Positions 26,953 through 35,648 of a stretch of 64,000 nt of DNA are shown here, piece after piece. Source of the stretch: Cryobacterium algoricola (GTDB taxonomy: Bacteria; Actinomycetota; Actinomycetes; Actinomycetales; Microbacteriaceae); contig NZ_SOFG01000004.1 of the NCBI RefSeq assembly GCF_004402485.1, positions 558,001-622,000 of the forward strand, given 5' to 3'. The translations under genes were made by a program, and so were the position numbers. Positions within the stretch are counted from its first letter, which is position 1, and each line of letters opens with the position of its first letter. The notes under the pieces were generated by a model, which was given only the letters and a program-made list of their open reading frames with translations, was not told the DNA's origin and did no database searches.

Positions 26953-27552
26953 CTAGCCGACGAGGGCCAGCGACTGGGCCATGACCGCGTCGGAAACCGC
27001 GAGGTTTCCGCCGAGGATGACGATCCGGGCCGGCTTCAACCGGGCGAGTTCCGCCGCGATGACGCCCGGAATACCGTTGGGCTGGACGAGGAGCACCGGA
27101 CCCTGGTTCACGCCGGCAGCACCGGCCCCGGACAACGCGTCCTGGTACGTCGCCCCGGTCGCGAGATAGACCACCGGGACACCCGGCGTCGGGAACGTGC
27201 CCGCGGAGATCGCGGCCGACGTGCCGTAGGCATCCTGGCCCCACAACCGCGTCGTCGGAGCAACCCCGGAGAGGCTCGCGAAGACACCGTCCGAGACAGC
27301 CAGATTGCCGCCGAGCACCACGATCCGAGCCGGCTTCAACCGCGCCAGCTCCGCCGCGATGACACCTGGAATGCCGTTGGGCTGAACGAGGAGCACCGGA
27401 CCCTTGTTCACCCCGGCAGCACCGGCACCGGAGAGAGCGTCCTGGTAGGTCTCACCCGTCGCGACGTACGCGACCGGGACACCCGGCGTCGGGAACGTGC
27501 CCGCGGAGATCGCGGCCGACGTGCCATAGGCATCCTGGCCCCACAACCGCGT
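26953..27552 (-). repeat. Two tandem near-identical cell-wall-binding repeats
   Basis: The 3' end of the deacetylase gene carries two units with a period of exactly 300 bp. They code for about 100 residues each and differ at only a few positions (for example [10 protein letters not shown] versus [10 protein letters not shown]). Such identity at DNA level points to recent duplication or ongoing gene conversion. Confidence 0.85.
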
Positions 27553-29295
27553 CGCCGTCGCTGCGGCGGGTGCGGCTATTGCCGCACTCGCCACGCTCGT
27601 CGCGGAGACGGCCGGAAGGCCGGCCGCCGTGCCGGTGACGGTCACGGTGACGGTCTTCCCCTGGTCCGCGAGCGCGGGTGTGTACGTCTCTGCGGTTGCA
27701 CCGGGAACGGCGACACCTCCGACCGACCACTGGTAGGTGAAGACGATCGGGACCGGAGTCCAGGCTCCTGGGACGGCGGTGAGCACCTGGCGGACCGCGG
27801 CAACGCCGGTGATGGTCGGGACGGCCGGCGTCACCAGGGTCGCAGGGGCCCCGACGGTGTCGTACAGGGCATAGTCATCGGTCACCAGCGTGCCGTTGCT
27901 GATCAGGTTGAGTCCGAAGCTGATCCCGGTGACGCCGGCAGGCACGACCGGAGTCGTCCAGGCCACCTGGGTGTACGCGGTCGCCGCGTTGTACAACGGG
28001 CCCGATGTCTGGTAGATCCAGCCACCGTCCGCATTGCGGAAGTAGAGGTCGAATTGGGTGGGCACGGTCGATTTGTACCAGGCTCTCAGGGAGTAGGTGT
28101 GACCGGGGGTCGCCGTCGGTGCACATGTGCCGAGGTCCTGCATCAGGGCGAGTTTCGCATCGCCGCTCGTCAGGCCCGTCACCACGAGCTGTTCTGCTTT
28201 TGTACCGGTATGCGCCTCTGCGGCTGTGGTGAGCGTCGTGAAGGTCGCGGTACTCACTCCGAACCCGCCCTGCTGCCAGCACTCCGGTGGCAGCGTGGTC
28301 CCGGCCGGCGGCACAACCGTGCTCGCCGTCTCGAGGCTGGGGTTCAGCACGCCGTTCTCACCGGCGGCCGGAGCCGCCCGGAAGCTGTTCGTGGACGCGA
28401 CCAACGGCTTTCCTGTTCCGCCCAGGACATCCTGAACAGTCTTGACGATCGTGTTGGTGCTCGATCCTGCGGATGTGGGCGTGCGGACCTTGAGCCAGTC
28501 GACGAACTGCTGGAAGAGAGTGGGCGTGATGGTCAGGTTCAGCGGGTCGCACACCCCCGGCGCGGTGTCGCACACGTGATGGAAGGTCAGCTGGACCCAG
28601 CCGCCGCCGTGGGTCTCGGCATCCGTCACGGTCTTCTGCAGGGTGGGGAGGGTCCAGGTCGAGTCGACTTCCTCGGGAGCCCGGGTCTGGAGCGCGTTGG
28701 CCGGCGGAATCGTCTCGGCGAACACGCCGGTGGTGCCGCCGACGTCTCCGAGCATGCGGCCGCTGTTGAAGCCGCACGCACTCACAGCCGCCGCGACGGC
28801 GGGAGTCGCCGCCGCGAAGGGATACGCGAAGTTCGTCGCCGTCTTGAATCCCCAGGCGTCGAGGGTATTCCGGCCCTGGCAGATCTGCTTGGTCACCTCG
28901 GCGGCGGGCAGGGTGGTCAGGTCGGGGTGGCTCACGGTGTGGCCCCCGATCTCGTGTCCGCTTGCTGCCATCGCCGTCAGTTGCGGGACGGTCAGATATT
29001 TGGATGCGCCGATCCAGCCGGTCGTGATGAAGAAGGTTCCCTTGAGTCCGGCTGCGTCGAGGATCGACACGGCGTCACTCTGGTCGGCGTTGCCGTCGTC
29101 GAAGGTGAGGCTGACGACCGTCACGGGGTCGGTCGTCGCGGCCTGGGACGGGAAGGCCGTTCCGAGAACCGATCCCAGCGACAGGAGCATGACAGACACG
29201 GTGCCGAAGGCGCGCCACCTCAGCTTCCGCCACCGGGGATTGCGCGTGGCGACTCGCAGTGTGTCGCTCGGGTATGCGGGATCGGACTGGGTCAT
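26953..29295 (-). CDS. Secreted NodB-type polysaccharide deacetylase with cell-wall-binding repeats
   Basis: 780 residues. Order: twin-basic head and signal peptide ending near SQAATT; a NodB deacetylase domain with the metal ligands of TFDDGN and HTVSHPDL; a jelly-roll-like carbohydrate-binding segment (about 320-480); an Ig-like domain (about 480-575); then two cell-wall-binding repeat 2 (CWB2) units at the C-terminus. It would be exported, held on the wall and deacetylate a GlcNAc-containing polymer. ATG at 29295 follows GGAAG by five bases; a longer frame upstream has no such support. It is monocistronic and separates recG from coaD. Confidence 0.88.
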   Translation of the reverse strand: MTQSDPAYPSDTLRVATRNPRWRKLRWRAFGTVSVMLLSLGSVLGTAFPSQAATTDPVTVVSLTFDDGNADQSDAVSILDAAGLKGTFFITTGWIGASKYLTVPQLTAMAASGHEIGGHTVSHPDLTTLPAAEVTKQICQGRNTLDAWGFKTATNFAYPFAAATPAVAAAVSACGFNSGRMLGDVGGTTGVFAETIPPANALQTRAPEEVDSTWTLPTLQKTVTDAETHGGGWVQLTFHHVCDTAPGVCDPLNLTITPTLFQQFVDWLKVRTPTSAGSSTNTIVKTVQDVLGGTGKPLVASTNSFRAAPAAGENGVLNPSLETASTVVPPAGTTLPPECWQQGGFGVSTATFTTLTTAAEAHTGTKAEQLVVTGLTSGDAKLALMQDLGTCAPTATPGHTYSLRAWYKSTVPTQFDLYFRNADGGWIYQTSGPLYNAATAYTQVAWTTPVVPAGVTGISFGLNLISNGTLVTDDYALYDTVGAPATLVTPAVPTITGVAAVRQVLTAVPGAWTPVPIVFTYQWSVGGVAVPGATAETYTPALADQGKTVTVTVTGTAAGLPAVSATSVASAAIAAPAAATATRLWGQDAYGTSAAISAGTFPTPGVPVAYVATGETYQDALSGAGAAGVNKGPVLLVQPNGIPGVIAAELARLKPARIVVLGGNLAVSDGVFASLSGVAPTTRLWGQDAYGTSAAISAGTFPTPGVPVVYLATGATYQDALSGAGAAGVNQGPVLLVQPNGIPGVIAAELARLKPARIVILGGNLAVSDAVMAQSLALVG

Positions 29296-29623
29296 GTCAA
29301 CTTCCGTTCGGGCGTCGGGAATCGAATGGTGGGCGAGTGCGCGCGCCGGGCGCGTTCCAGTGCCGTGTGGCCGACGATTCCCGGCGGACGGCATTCTTGT
29401 AGCTGAAGCGGTTCTCCGAGCTCGGATTGACACCCAAACTGTTTCCGATCGCACGGGTGCGGCGGCCGGGGGAAGGACCTGTTGGATTGTTGAGGCACCG
29501 TAGCACCGCGCTCGCGGCTCGGGATAGGTCGGCATTCACCCCCACTTCGCGGGTCGCCAGGCGTCCGAAGGCACGCCGACGAGTCACGATTCCGCTGGTC
29601 GGGCGCTCGTTCGCCGAGGCCGT
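29296..29623. other. 328-bp non-coding gap between the deacetylase gene and recG
   Basis: Holds the ribosome binding site GGAAG of the deacetylase gene and presumably its promoter. No -35/-10 pair stands out on the minus strand. No gene, tRNA or strong terminator hairpin is seen. Confidence 0.5.
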
Positions 29624-31861
29624 TCAGCCCTTGGTGAGCGAGGCACGCTCCGCGTCGTCGAGACGTCTGCGCACCGCATCCCGCAGGGCCGGCACGCTCT
29701 CAAGCAGGGGGTCCTGCGCCGCGAGCTCCTGTGCGTGGGTGCGCGCCTCCAGGATGAGCTCACCATCGGTCGCGACCCGCAGCAGACGCAGCGACGAGCG
29801 CCCGCCGGACTGTGTGCTGCCGAGCACATCTCCCTCCCTGCGCAGCTCGAGGTCGATTTCGGCGAGCTCGAAGCCGTCGAGGGTTGCGGCAACGGCCTCG
29901 ACCCGCGACCGTGCGAGCGAGTCGATTTCCGCGCGAGTGACGAGCAGGCAGAGTCCAGGGACTCCGCCGCGGCCGACGCGGCCGCGCAACTGGTGCAGCT
30001 GCGAGACCCCGAACCTGTCGGCGTCGAGCACCACCATCACCGAGGCGTTCGGTACGTCGACGCCGACCTCGATCACCGTCGTCGCGACGAGCACGTCGAT
30101 CTCCCCCGCGGCGAAGGCGACCATCGTCTGGTCTTTCTGGTCCGCGGTCATCCGGCCGTGCAGCGGCTCGATCCTGGCCCCATCGAGCTCCGGCCGGGCT
30201 CGCAGCCTCTCGAGCACGACCTCGACGGATTCCGGGGGTGTGGCCAGCGTCGGGTCGGACGCGCCGGCATCCGTCGCCTGATCGATCTCCTCGCCCTCTT
30301 CGAGTTCTTTCGGCGCGATCGCAGGGCACACGACAAAACCCTGACGGCCGAGAGCGAGCTCCTCGGCCAGCCTGGTCCAGACGCGCGAGAAGGTCTGCGG
30401 CTTTTCGGCGAGTGCCACCACGTAGGTCTGGATGCCCTGCCTGCCGGCCGGGAGCATGGCGATCGTCGACACGTCGAGGTCGCCGAAGACCGTCATAGCG
30501 ACCGTGCGCGGGATCGGCGTCGCGGTCAGCACCAGGAGGTGCGGGGGCACCGCGCCCTTGAGGCGAAGGGCCTCCCTCTGGTCGACGCCGAAGCGGTGCT
30601 GTTCGTCGATGACGACGAGTCCGAGGTCGAAGAATGACACCGATTCGGCCAGCAGGGCATGCGTGCCGATCACGATCCTGGCCTGGCCGGACACCGCCCG
30701 CAGCAGCGCCTTCCTGCGGAGGGCGACGGGTAGTTTGCCGGTCAGCAGCACGGGCACCAGTTCGGCGGCCAGGTCGGGGCCGAGGATCTGCACGATCGAC
30801 CGCAGGTGCTGGGCGGCGAGCACCTCGGTCGGAGCGAGCAGGGCGGCCTGTCCCCCGGTATCGGCCACGGCGAGCATCGCCCGCAGCGCGACGAGCGTCT
30901 TGCCGGAGCCGACCTCGCCCTGCAGGAGCCGGTTCATCGGAGCGGTGTCGGCAAGGTCCCTCGCGATCTCGGCCCCGACCGTCTGTTGATCAGCCGTGAG
31001 GGTGAACGGCAGTCGGGCGTCGAAGCGCTCGAGGTACCCGCCGGAGACGGGCACACGGGCGGTCGACTGGGTCGCCCTGGCGGCGTTGCGCGACTGCACG
31101 AGCGCGCTCTGCAGAACGAACGCCTCGGTGAAGCGGAGGGTGTCGCGGGACCTGATCCAGTCGGCGTCGACGACGGGTTGATGGATGAGCTCGAGCGCCG
31201 TGCGGTGCGGGAGCAGGCCGCGTTCGGCGCGGAGCGCGGGCGGGAGCGGGTCCTCGACAGGGCCGAGATGCTTGAGTACCTTTCCGACGATCGTCTGGAA
31301 GTCCCAGCTCGTGACCGCGGCGGTCGCCGGGTAGACCGGGACGGGCTCGACGAGCCAGGCCTCGCCTTCCGTGGGGATCTCATGTTCCTGTTCCTCGTCA
31401 CTCCCGGCGACGAAGAGCTTGTAGTGCGGATGCGCCAGCTGCAGCTGGCTCTTGAACGAGGTCACTTTGCCGGTGAACATGCCGCGGGTGCCCGGTACGA
31501 GCAACTTCTCGCGCCAGGCCTGGTTGAAGAACGTGAGGGTGAGGATGCCGCGGCCGTCGGAGATCTTGACGGTCGTGATCGAGCCCTTACGGGTCTTCAT
31601 CTCGTGGGTGGAGACCGAGCGCACCTCGGCGAAGATCGTGACCTGCTCGTCGAGCGGCAGTTCGCTGATCGCGCTGAGCTCGCCGCGCCTGGCGTAGCGG
31701 CGGGGGTAATGGCTGAGCAGGTCGCCGACCGTACGCATGTCGAACGCTTTGGCGAGCGATTTCGCCTCGGCAGGCGTCACGGGGCGGATTGCCGTGAGTG
31801 GGGTATCCAGGGTCAGGGCACCGATGAACTTCACACCGGCCGCCGCGGTCGCATCCGTCAT
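29624..31861 (-). CDS. recG: ATP-dependent DNA helicase RecG
   Basis: 745 residues. It remodels stalled forks and branch migrates Holliday junctions. An N-terminal wedge/OB domain (about 40-190) is followed by helicase motif I LLQGEVGSGKTLVAL, DEQHRFGV (motif II, DEQH), TATPIPRTVAM (III) and the C-terminal motif VI region QLRGRVGRGG. ATG at 31861 lies six bases after TACGAT, so the start looks leaderless. It is divergent from rsmD. Confidence 0.95.
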   Translation of the reverse strand: MTDATAAAGVKFIGALTLDTPLTAIRPVTPAEAKSLAKAFDMRTVGDLLSHYPRRYARRGELSAISELPLDEQVTIFAEVRSVSTHEMKTRKGSITTVKISDGRGILTLTFFNQAWREKLLVPGTRGMFTGKVTSFKSQLQLAHPHYKLFVAGSDEEQEHEIPTEGEAWLVEPVPVYPATAAVTSWDFQTIVGKVLKHLGPVEDPLPPALRAERGLLPHRTALELIHQPVVDADWIRSRDTLRFTEAFVLQSALVQSRNAARATQSTARVPVSGGYLERFDARLPFTLTADQQTVGAEIARDLADTAPMNRLLQGEVGSGKTLVALRAMLAVADTGGQAALLAPTEVLAAQHLRSIVQILGPDLAAELVPVLLTGKLPVALRRKALLRAVSGQARIVIGTHALLAESVSFFDLGLVVIDEQHRFGVDQREALRLKGAVPPHLLVLTATPIPRTVAMTVFGDLDVSTIAMLPAGRQGIQTYVVALAEKPQTFSRVWTRLAEELALGRQGFVVCPAIAPKELEEGEEIDQATDAGASDPTLATPPESVEVVLERLRARPELDGARIEPLHGRMTADQKDQTMVAFAAGEIDVLVATTVIEVGVDVPNASVMVVLDADRFGVSQLHQLRGRVGRGGVPGLCLLVTRAEIDSLARSRVEAVAATLDGFELAEIDLELRREGDVLGSTQSGGRSSLRLLRVATDGELILEARTHAQELAAQDPLLESVPALRDAVRRRLDDAERASLTKG

Positions 31862-31867
31862 GCTTCG

Positions 31868-31873
31868 ATCGTA
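31868..31873 (-). promoter_or_regulatory. -10 box of leaderless recG
   Basis: On the minus strand TACGAT is followed by CGAAGC and ATG. Confidence 0.45.
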
Positions 31874-31901
31874 GGCGCGGCCGCCGACACTCCGGTCCGG
31901 C

Positions 31902-31907
31902 TAGGCT
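31902..31907 (+). promoter_or_regulatory. -10 box of leaderless rsmD
   Basis: TAGGCT ends nine bases before ATG at 31917. Together with the recG -10 it places two divergent promoters within 55 bp. Confidence 0.45.
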
Positions 31908-31916
31908 CGAACGGAC

Positions 31917-32495
31917 ATGACGCGCATCATCTCCGGGTTCGCCGGTTCCCAGCCCCTCGCCGTTCCCAAGTCAGGCACGCGGCCCACGAGCGACCGGGTG
32001 CGGGAGGCGATCTTCTCCGCCCTCGACGCCCGCGATGTCATCATGGGCGCCCGGGTGCTCGACCTCTACGCGGGCTCCGGTTCTCTCGGGCTCGAAGCCG
32101 CGAGTCGGGGTGCCCGGATCGTGACTCTCGTCGAGAACAGCTACGGGGCCGCGCAGATGTGCCGGAAGAACACCGACGCGGTGCTCAAGGCCGCCCCGAA
32201 GAAGGACGGTCCCTCGATCCGCGTTTCCGCGCAGGCCGTGCAGTCCTTTCTCGCGGCGACGGGCGAGGGGTTCGAGCTCGTCTTCCTCGACCCGCCGTAT
32301 GAGCTCTCCGACGTCGAACTCGGGCACAACCTGCTCGCGCTGACCCCCCTGCTCGACCCGGACGCGCTCGTCGTCGTCGAGCGCAGCTCCCGCTCCCCCG
32401 AGCCGTTCTGGGGCCCGGGTCTCGCCGCCGAGCGCCGCAAGGACTACGGAGACACGACCGTCTGGTACGCCGCCCCGGTGCTCGCCGACAACTAG
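31917..32495 (+). CDS. rsmD: 16S rRNA (guanine-966-N2)-methyltransferase
   Basis: 192 residues. SAM motif I VLDLYAGSGSLGLEAASRGA and catalytic motif LVFLDPPYEL (the DPPY of N2-guanine methyltransferases) are clear. The N-terminal RIISGFAGSQPLAVP and TRPTSDRVREAIFSAL are RsmD signatures. It modifies the small subunit head. Confidence 0.93.
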   Translation: MTRIISGFAGSQPLAVPKSGTRPTSDRVREAIFSALDARDVIMGARVLDLYAGSGSLGLEAASRGARIVTLVENSYGAAQMCRKNTDAVLKAAPKKDGPSIRVSAQAVQSFLAATGEGFELVFLDPPYELSDVELGHNLLALTPLLDPDALVVVERSSRSPEPFWGPGLAAERRKDYGDTTVWYAAPVLADN

Positions 32496-32522
32496 CCGCC
32501 GCCCTACCGCCGCAGCCGCGTG

Positions 32523-32569
32523 GAGTGTCGCCGTTCGCGCCGACCGTCGCCGTTCGAGCGGCGACACTC
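32523..32569. repeat. Inverted repeat between converging rsmD and thiL
   Basis: GAGTGTCGCCGTTCG (32523-32537) pairs with CGAGCGGCGACACTC (32555-32569) with one mismatch. The 11-mer GTCGCCGTTCG is also repeated directly inside the loop (32547-32557), so two alternative stems are possible. Likely a two-way terminator for rsmD and thiL. Confidence 0.6.
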
Positions 32570-32611
32570 GGCGTCAGGGGCGAGTCTCGGGCGTCCAGCC
32601 CCTGTGCAGCA

Positions 32612-33733
32612 TCAGCCGAGGGCCCCGTCCCAGCCCCGGTACGGGTCCCAGCCGCCCTGCTCATGCGTGCGGCCGTCCACGAGGACCGCGCCCGCGGCAT
32701 CCGTCGCCGTGCCGATGACCCGGAAGCCCTCCGGCACCACAGCGTCGGCCGGGAAGGTCGCGAGGAGGCCGTGGTCCTCACCGCCGCCGAGCGCGAGGCC
32801 GATACTGTCGCCGAGAGCGTCGGCGGCGAAGTCGATACCGACGCCGCTCGCCTTCGCCAGACGCCCGGCGTCGATGAAGAGACCGTCGGAGAGGTCCATC
32901 ATCGCAGTCGCCCCCGCTATGGCGGCGGCAGGGCCGAGGTCGATCGGCGGTGACGGCGCCAGCTGGGCACCCACCTCGACCGGGTATTGTTCCCGGACCG
33001 CCGACGCGAGAGCGGCATCGGGAACGCCGTTCGCGTCGACGCCGTGACGGAAGAGTAGTTCGAGGCCGGCTCCGGCCTCACCGAGCCCCCCGGCAAGGGC
33101 CACGACGTCGCCTGGGCGCGCTCCGGAGCGCAAGACGGGTTCCCGGCCCTCGAGGTCGCCGAAGGCCGTCACGGCCAGCGTGAGGGCGTCCGAGGCGGAC
33201 AGGTCGCCACCGACGACGCCGCAGCCGGGCGCAAGGGCCTCGCAGCAGTCCCGCAGTCCGTCGGCGATGCCCTCGATCACCGAGATCGGGGTCGAGGGCG
33301 GGGCCGCGATCGCGACCACGAGTGCGGTCGGGCGGGCGCCCATCGCGGCGACGTCGGACAGGTTGGTCGCCGCGGCCTTCCAGCCGAGGTCGTGCGGGGT
33401 CGACCAGGCCATCCGGAAGTCCGGGCCCTGGATCATCATGTCGGTCGTGACGACGAACCGTCCGTCGGGAGCGCGCAGCACGGCCGCGTCGTCGCCGGGT
33501 CCGAGTAGCTGGGTCGCGGCGTCGGGCAGCCGCGGGAAGATCCGGGCGAGCACCTGGCCCTCGCTCAGCTCGGCGAGGGTCTGCACCGGCGCGGCGCCCG
33601 TCGACCCCGGGTCCGTCGAGGCGGTGGCCGCAGCACCTGCACCGACACCGACATCGACACCGTGCTCAGTGCGCGATTCCCCCGCAGTGGCCGTCGGTGA
33701 GTTCGCGGCAGGGGTCTTCGCAGCAGTGGTCAT
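32612..33733 (-). CDS. thiL: Thiamine-monophosphate kinase
   Basis: 373 residues. It phosphorylates thiamine monophosphate to the active diphosphate. LLGPGDDAAVL, TTDMMIQGPDF and MMDLSDGLFIDAGRLA are ThiL motifs that bind Mg-ATP. A 55-residue Ala/Thr/Gly-rich N-terminal tail precedes the core. The usual length is about 320-340, so the true start may be internal; ATG at 33733 is preferred because TACCGT lies six bases ahead of it. It is divergent from the DUF3515 gene with overlapping promoters. Confidence 0.92.
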   Translation of the reverse strand: MTTAAKTPAANSPTATAGESRTEHGVDVGVGAGAAATASTDPGSTGAAPVQTLAELSEGQVLARIFPRLPDAATQLLGPGDDAAVLRAPDGRFVVTTDMMIQGPDFRMAWSTPHDLGWKAAATNLSDVAAMGARPTALVVAIAAPPSTPISVIEGIADGLRDCCEALAPGCGVVGGDLSASDALTLAVTAFGDLEGREPVLRSGARPGDVVALAGGLGEAGAGLELLFRHGVDANGVPDAALASAVREQYPVEVGAQLAPSPPIDLGPAAAIAGATAMMDLSDGLFIDAGRLAKASGVGIDFAADALGDSIGLALGGGEDHGLLATFPADAVVPEGFRVIGTATDAAGAVLVDGRTHEQGGWDPYRGWDGALG

Positions 33734-33739
33734 CTTCAA

Positions 33740-33749
33740 ACGGTAGCCT
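33740..33749. promoter_or_regulatory. Overlapping divergent -10 boxes of thiL and the DUF3515 gene
   Basis: TACCGT for thiL (minus, 33745-33740) and TAGCCT for the lipoprotein gene (plus, 33744-33749) share two bases. Each is six or seven bases from its start codon. The two polymerases cannot bind at once, so the promoters should exclude each other. Confidence 0.5.
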
Positions 33750-33756
33750 GAATGCG

Positions 33757-34287
33757 ATGACTGCCCGCCGTACCTCCCGCCGCACCCCGGCCACCGTGGC
33801 ACTCGCCCTGGCCGGCGTCGTGCTCCTGAGCGGATGCACGGCGAGCGTCGCCCTCGAGCCCGCGGCCGATGCGGTGAACCCCGGATGCGCGGACATCGTC
33901 GTGCACCTGCCGACCCTCGTCGCAGACCAGGCCGAACGTGAGACGAACGCGCAAGCGACGGGTGCGTGGGGCAGCCCGGCCGCCGTGCTGCTGCACTGCG
34001 GTGTTGCCGTGCCCGCCCCGACGACGCTGCCGTGCCTCAACGTGAACGGCATCGACTGGATCGAAGACGACTCCGCCGCTCCGCTCTACCGGTACACGAC
34101 CTACGGGCGCACGCCCGCGAGCGAGGTCGTCATCGATTCCGGCGTCGTCAGTGGATCGACCGTGCTCGTCGACCTGGCCGCCGTGATGGCGGTCATCCCG
34201 GCGACGGCCAAGTGCCTGGGCGCGGCCGACCTGACCCTGCCCACCGACGGCGGAACCCTCGCGCCGACGGCAACGCCCGCGCCGTAG
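33757..34287 (+). CDS. DUF3515 family lipoprotein
   Basis: 176 residues. An N-terminal basic stretch, hydrophobic core and lipobox LLSGC (LAGVVLLSGCTAS) mark a lipid-anchored exported protein. The rest, with paired cysteines that may form disulfides, matches DUF3515, an actinobacterial family of unknown function usually found between ddl and thiL. ATG at 33757 is used, since it lies seven bases after TAGCCT. Confidence 0.82.
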   Translation: MTARRTSRRTPATVALALAGVVLLSGCTASVALEPAADAVNPGCADIVVHLPTLVADQAERETNAQATGAWGSPAAVLLHCGVAVPAPTTLPCLNVNGIDWIEDDSAAPLYRYTTYGRTPASEVVIDSGVVSGSTVLVDLAAVMAVIPATAKCLGAADLTLPTDGGTLAPTATPAP

Positions 34288-34315
34288 TCCCGGCGGTTTC
34301 CTCGCCCGGCTGAAC

Positions 34316-34394
34316 CGCAAGGTCGGAGTTTTTCGCGAACCACGGCATCCGCCGCCGGATGGCACGGCGTGTCGCGAAAATCTCCGACCTTGCG
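34316..34394. repeat. Long inverted repeat B downstream of the DUF3515 gene
   Basis: Arms of 23 bp (34316-34338 and 34372-34394) pair with one T-T mismatch around a 33-bp loop; they read CGCAAGGTCGGAG then TTTTTCGCGA on the left. The core GGAGTTTTT / AAAATCTCC, including the mismatch position, is the same as in the element at 34455-34544, while the outer arm sequence is different. Confidence 0.8.
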
Positions 34395-34454
34395 TAGGCC
34401 GGCAGCCCTCGCCCTGACGCACGCGGGCCGGCGATCCGTGCCCCACCCCCGATC

Positions 34455-34544
34455 CGAACCAATTCGACGGAGTTTTTGCCGAGAAGAGGACGCGGGAGAC
34501 CGGATTCGGGCCGGTTAGACCAAAATCTCCGTCGAATTGGTTCG
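34455..34544. repeat. Long inverted repeat C, overlapping the 3' end of ddl
   Basis: Arms of 24 bp (34455-34478 and 34521-34544) pair with one mismatch around a 42-bp loop. The right arm is the coding end of ddl (codons for TNSTEIL); the left arm is its inverted copy just past the stop. The core GGAGTTTTT / AAAATCTCC is shared with the neighbour at 34316-34394. Confidence 0.8.
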
Positions 34545-35648
34545 AACACCGCGGCGAGCGAGGGCGACCGAGATCAGTTCGTCGATGAGCGCCGGGTAGG
34601 TGTAGCCGCTCTGCAGCCAGCAGGTCGGGAACATCGAGATCGGCGTGAAGCCGGGCATGGTGTTGATCTCGTTGATCACCCAGCCCGTGTCGGTGAGGAA
34701 GAAGTCGACCCGCGCCAGTCCGGCGCCGTCGATCGCGTCGAACGCCCGGATCGCCATCCGCTGCATCTCGACGAGTTCCGCCGGTTCCAGGGCTGCGGGA
34801 CAGACCAGTTCGATGCCCGCCGCTCCCAGATACTTGGCGTCGAAGTCGTAGAAGTCGCGCCCGGTGACGAGCACCTCTCCGGCGACGGATGCCCGCGACG
34901 GCTCCCCCGGACGGCCTTGCAGCACCGCCACCTCGAGTTCACGCCCCACGAGACCGGCCTCGATCAGTACCTTGTCGTCCTCCGCGAGGGCGGTCTCCAT
35001 GGCACGGACCAGCTCGGCGGGGTCGGTGACCCGGCTCACACCGACGCTCGACCCGGCGCGGGCCGGCTTGACGAACGCCGGCAGCCCCAGTTCAGCGAGC
35101 GCCGCATACGCCATCCCCGGCGCCTCCGCCCAGTCGGCCGCGGTGATCGTGCGCCACGGTGCCACCGGGAGCGATGCCTGCTGGAAGACGGTCTTGGTGA
35201 AGTGCTTGTCCATGCCGAGGGCCGAGGCGAGCACGCCGGAGCCGACGAACGGCAGCCCGAGTAGCTCCAGCAGGCCCTGGATGGTGCCGTCTTCGCCGTA
35301 GGGGCCGTGCAGGATCGGGAAGACGAGGTCGACAGTGCCGAGGGAGCGGGCGGGGCCGCCGGGAACGTCGACGACGCGGAGCGTGCGGTCCAGCGCCGAT
35401 TCCGGCCACTGCACCCGGGTGCCGTTGTCGGTGACGACGGGCAGTTCGGCAGCCGAGGATCCGAGCGCGAAGTGCGCTGGGTCATCCGCTTCGAGCACGA
35501 ACGCCCCGTCGCGGGTGATCCCGATCGGGATCACGTCGTAGCGCGACCGGTCAATTGCCGCCAGGACTCCGCCGGCCGTGGCGCAGCTGATCGAGTGTTC
35601 GCTTGACCGACCCCCAAAGAGCAGCGCTACCGTGAGCTTGTCCGTCAT
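34515..35648 (-). CDS. ddl: D-alanine-D-alanine ligase
   Basis: 377 residues. It makes the D-Ala-D-Ala dipeptide for peptidoglycan. LLFGGRSSEHSIS (N-domain), HGPYGEDGTIQGLLELLGLPFVGS (serine loop region), KPARAGSSVGVS and the C-terminal metal site DFFLTDTGWVINEINTMPGFT are all present. ATG at 35648 follows AAAGGA by seven bases; a TTG one codon earlier is also possible. The gpsA frame runs 98 bp into this gene. Its last codons form one arm of inverted repeat C. Confidence 0.93.
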   Translation of the reverse strand: MTDKLTVALLFGGRSSEHSISCATAGGVLAAIDRSRYDVIPIGITRDGAFVLEADDPAHFALGSSAAELPVVTDNGTRVQWPESALDRTLRVVDVPGGPARSLGTVDLVFPILHGPYGEDGTIQGLLELLGLPFVGSGVLASALGMDKHFTKTVFQQASLPVAPWRTITAADWAEAPGMAYAALAELGLPAFVKPARAGSSVGVSRVTDPAELVRAMETALAEDDKVLIEAGLVGRELEVAVLQGRPGEPSRASVAGEVLVTGRDFYDFDAKYLGAAGIELVCPAALEPAELVEMQRMAIRAFDAIDGAGLARVDFFLTDTGWVINEINTMPGFTPISMFPTCWLQSGYTYPALIDELISVALARRGVRTNSTEILV

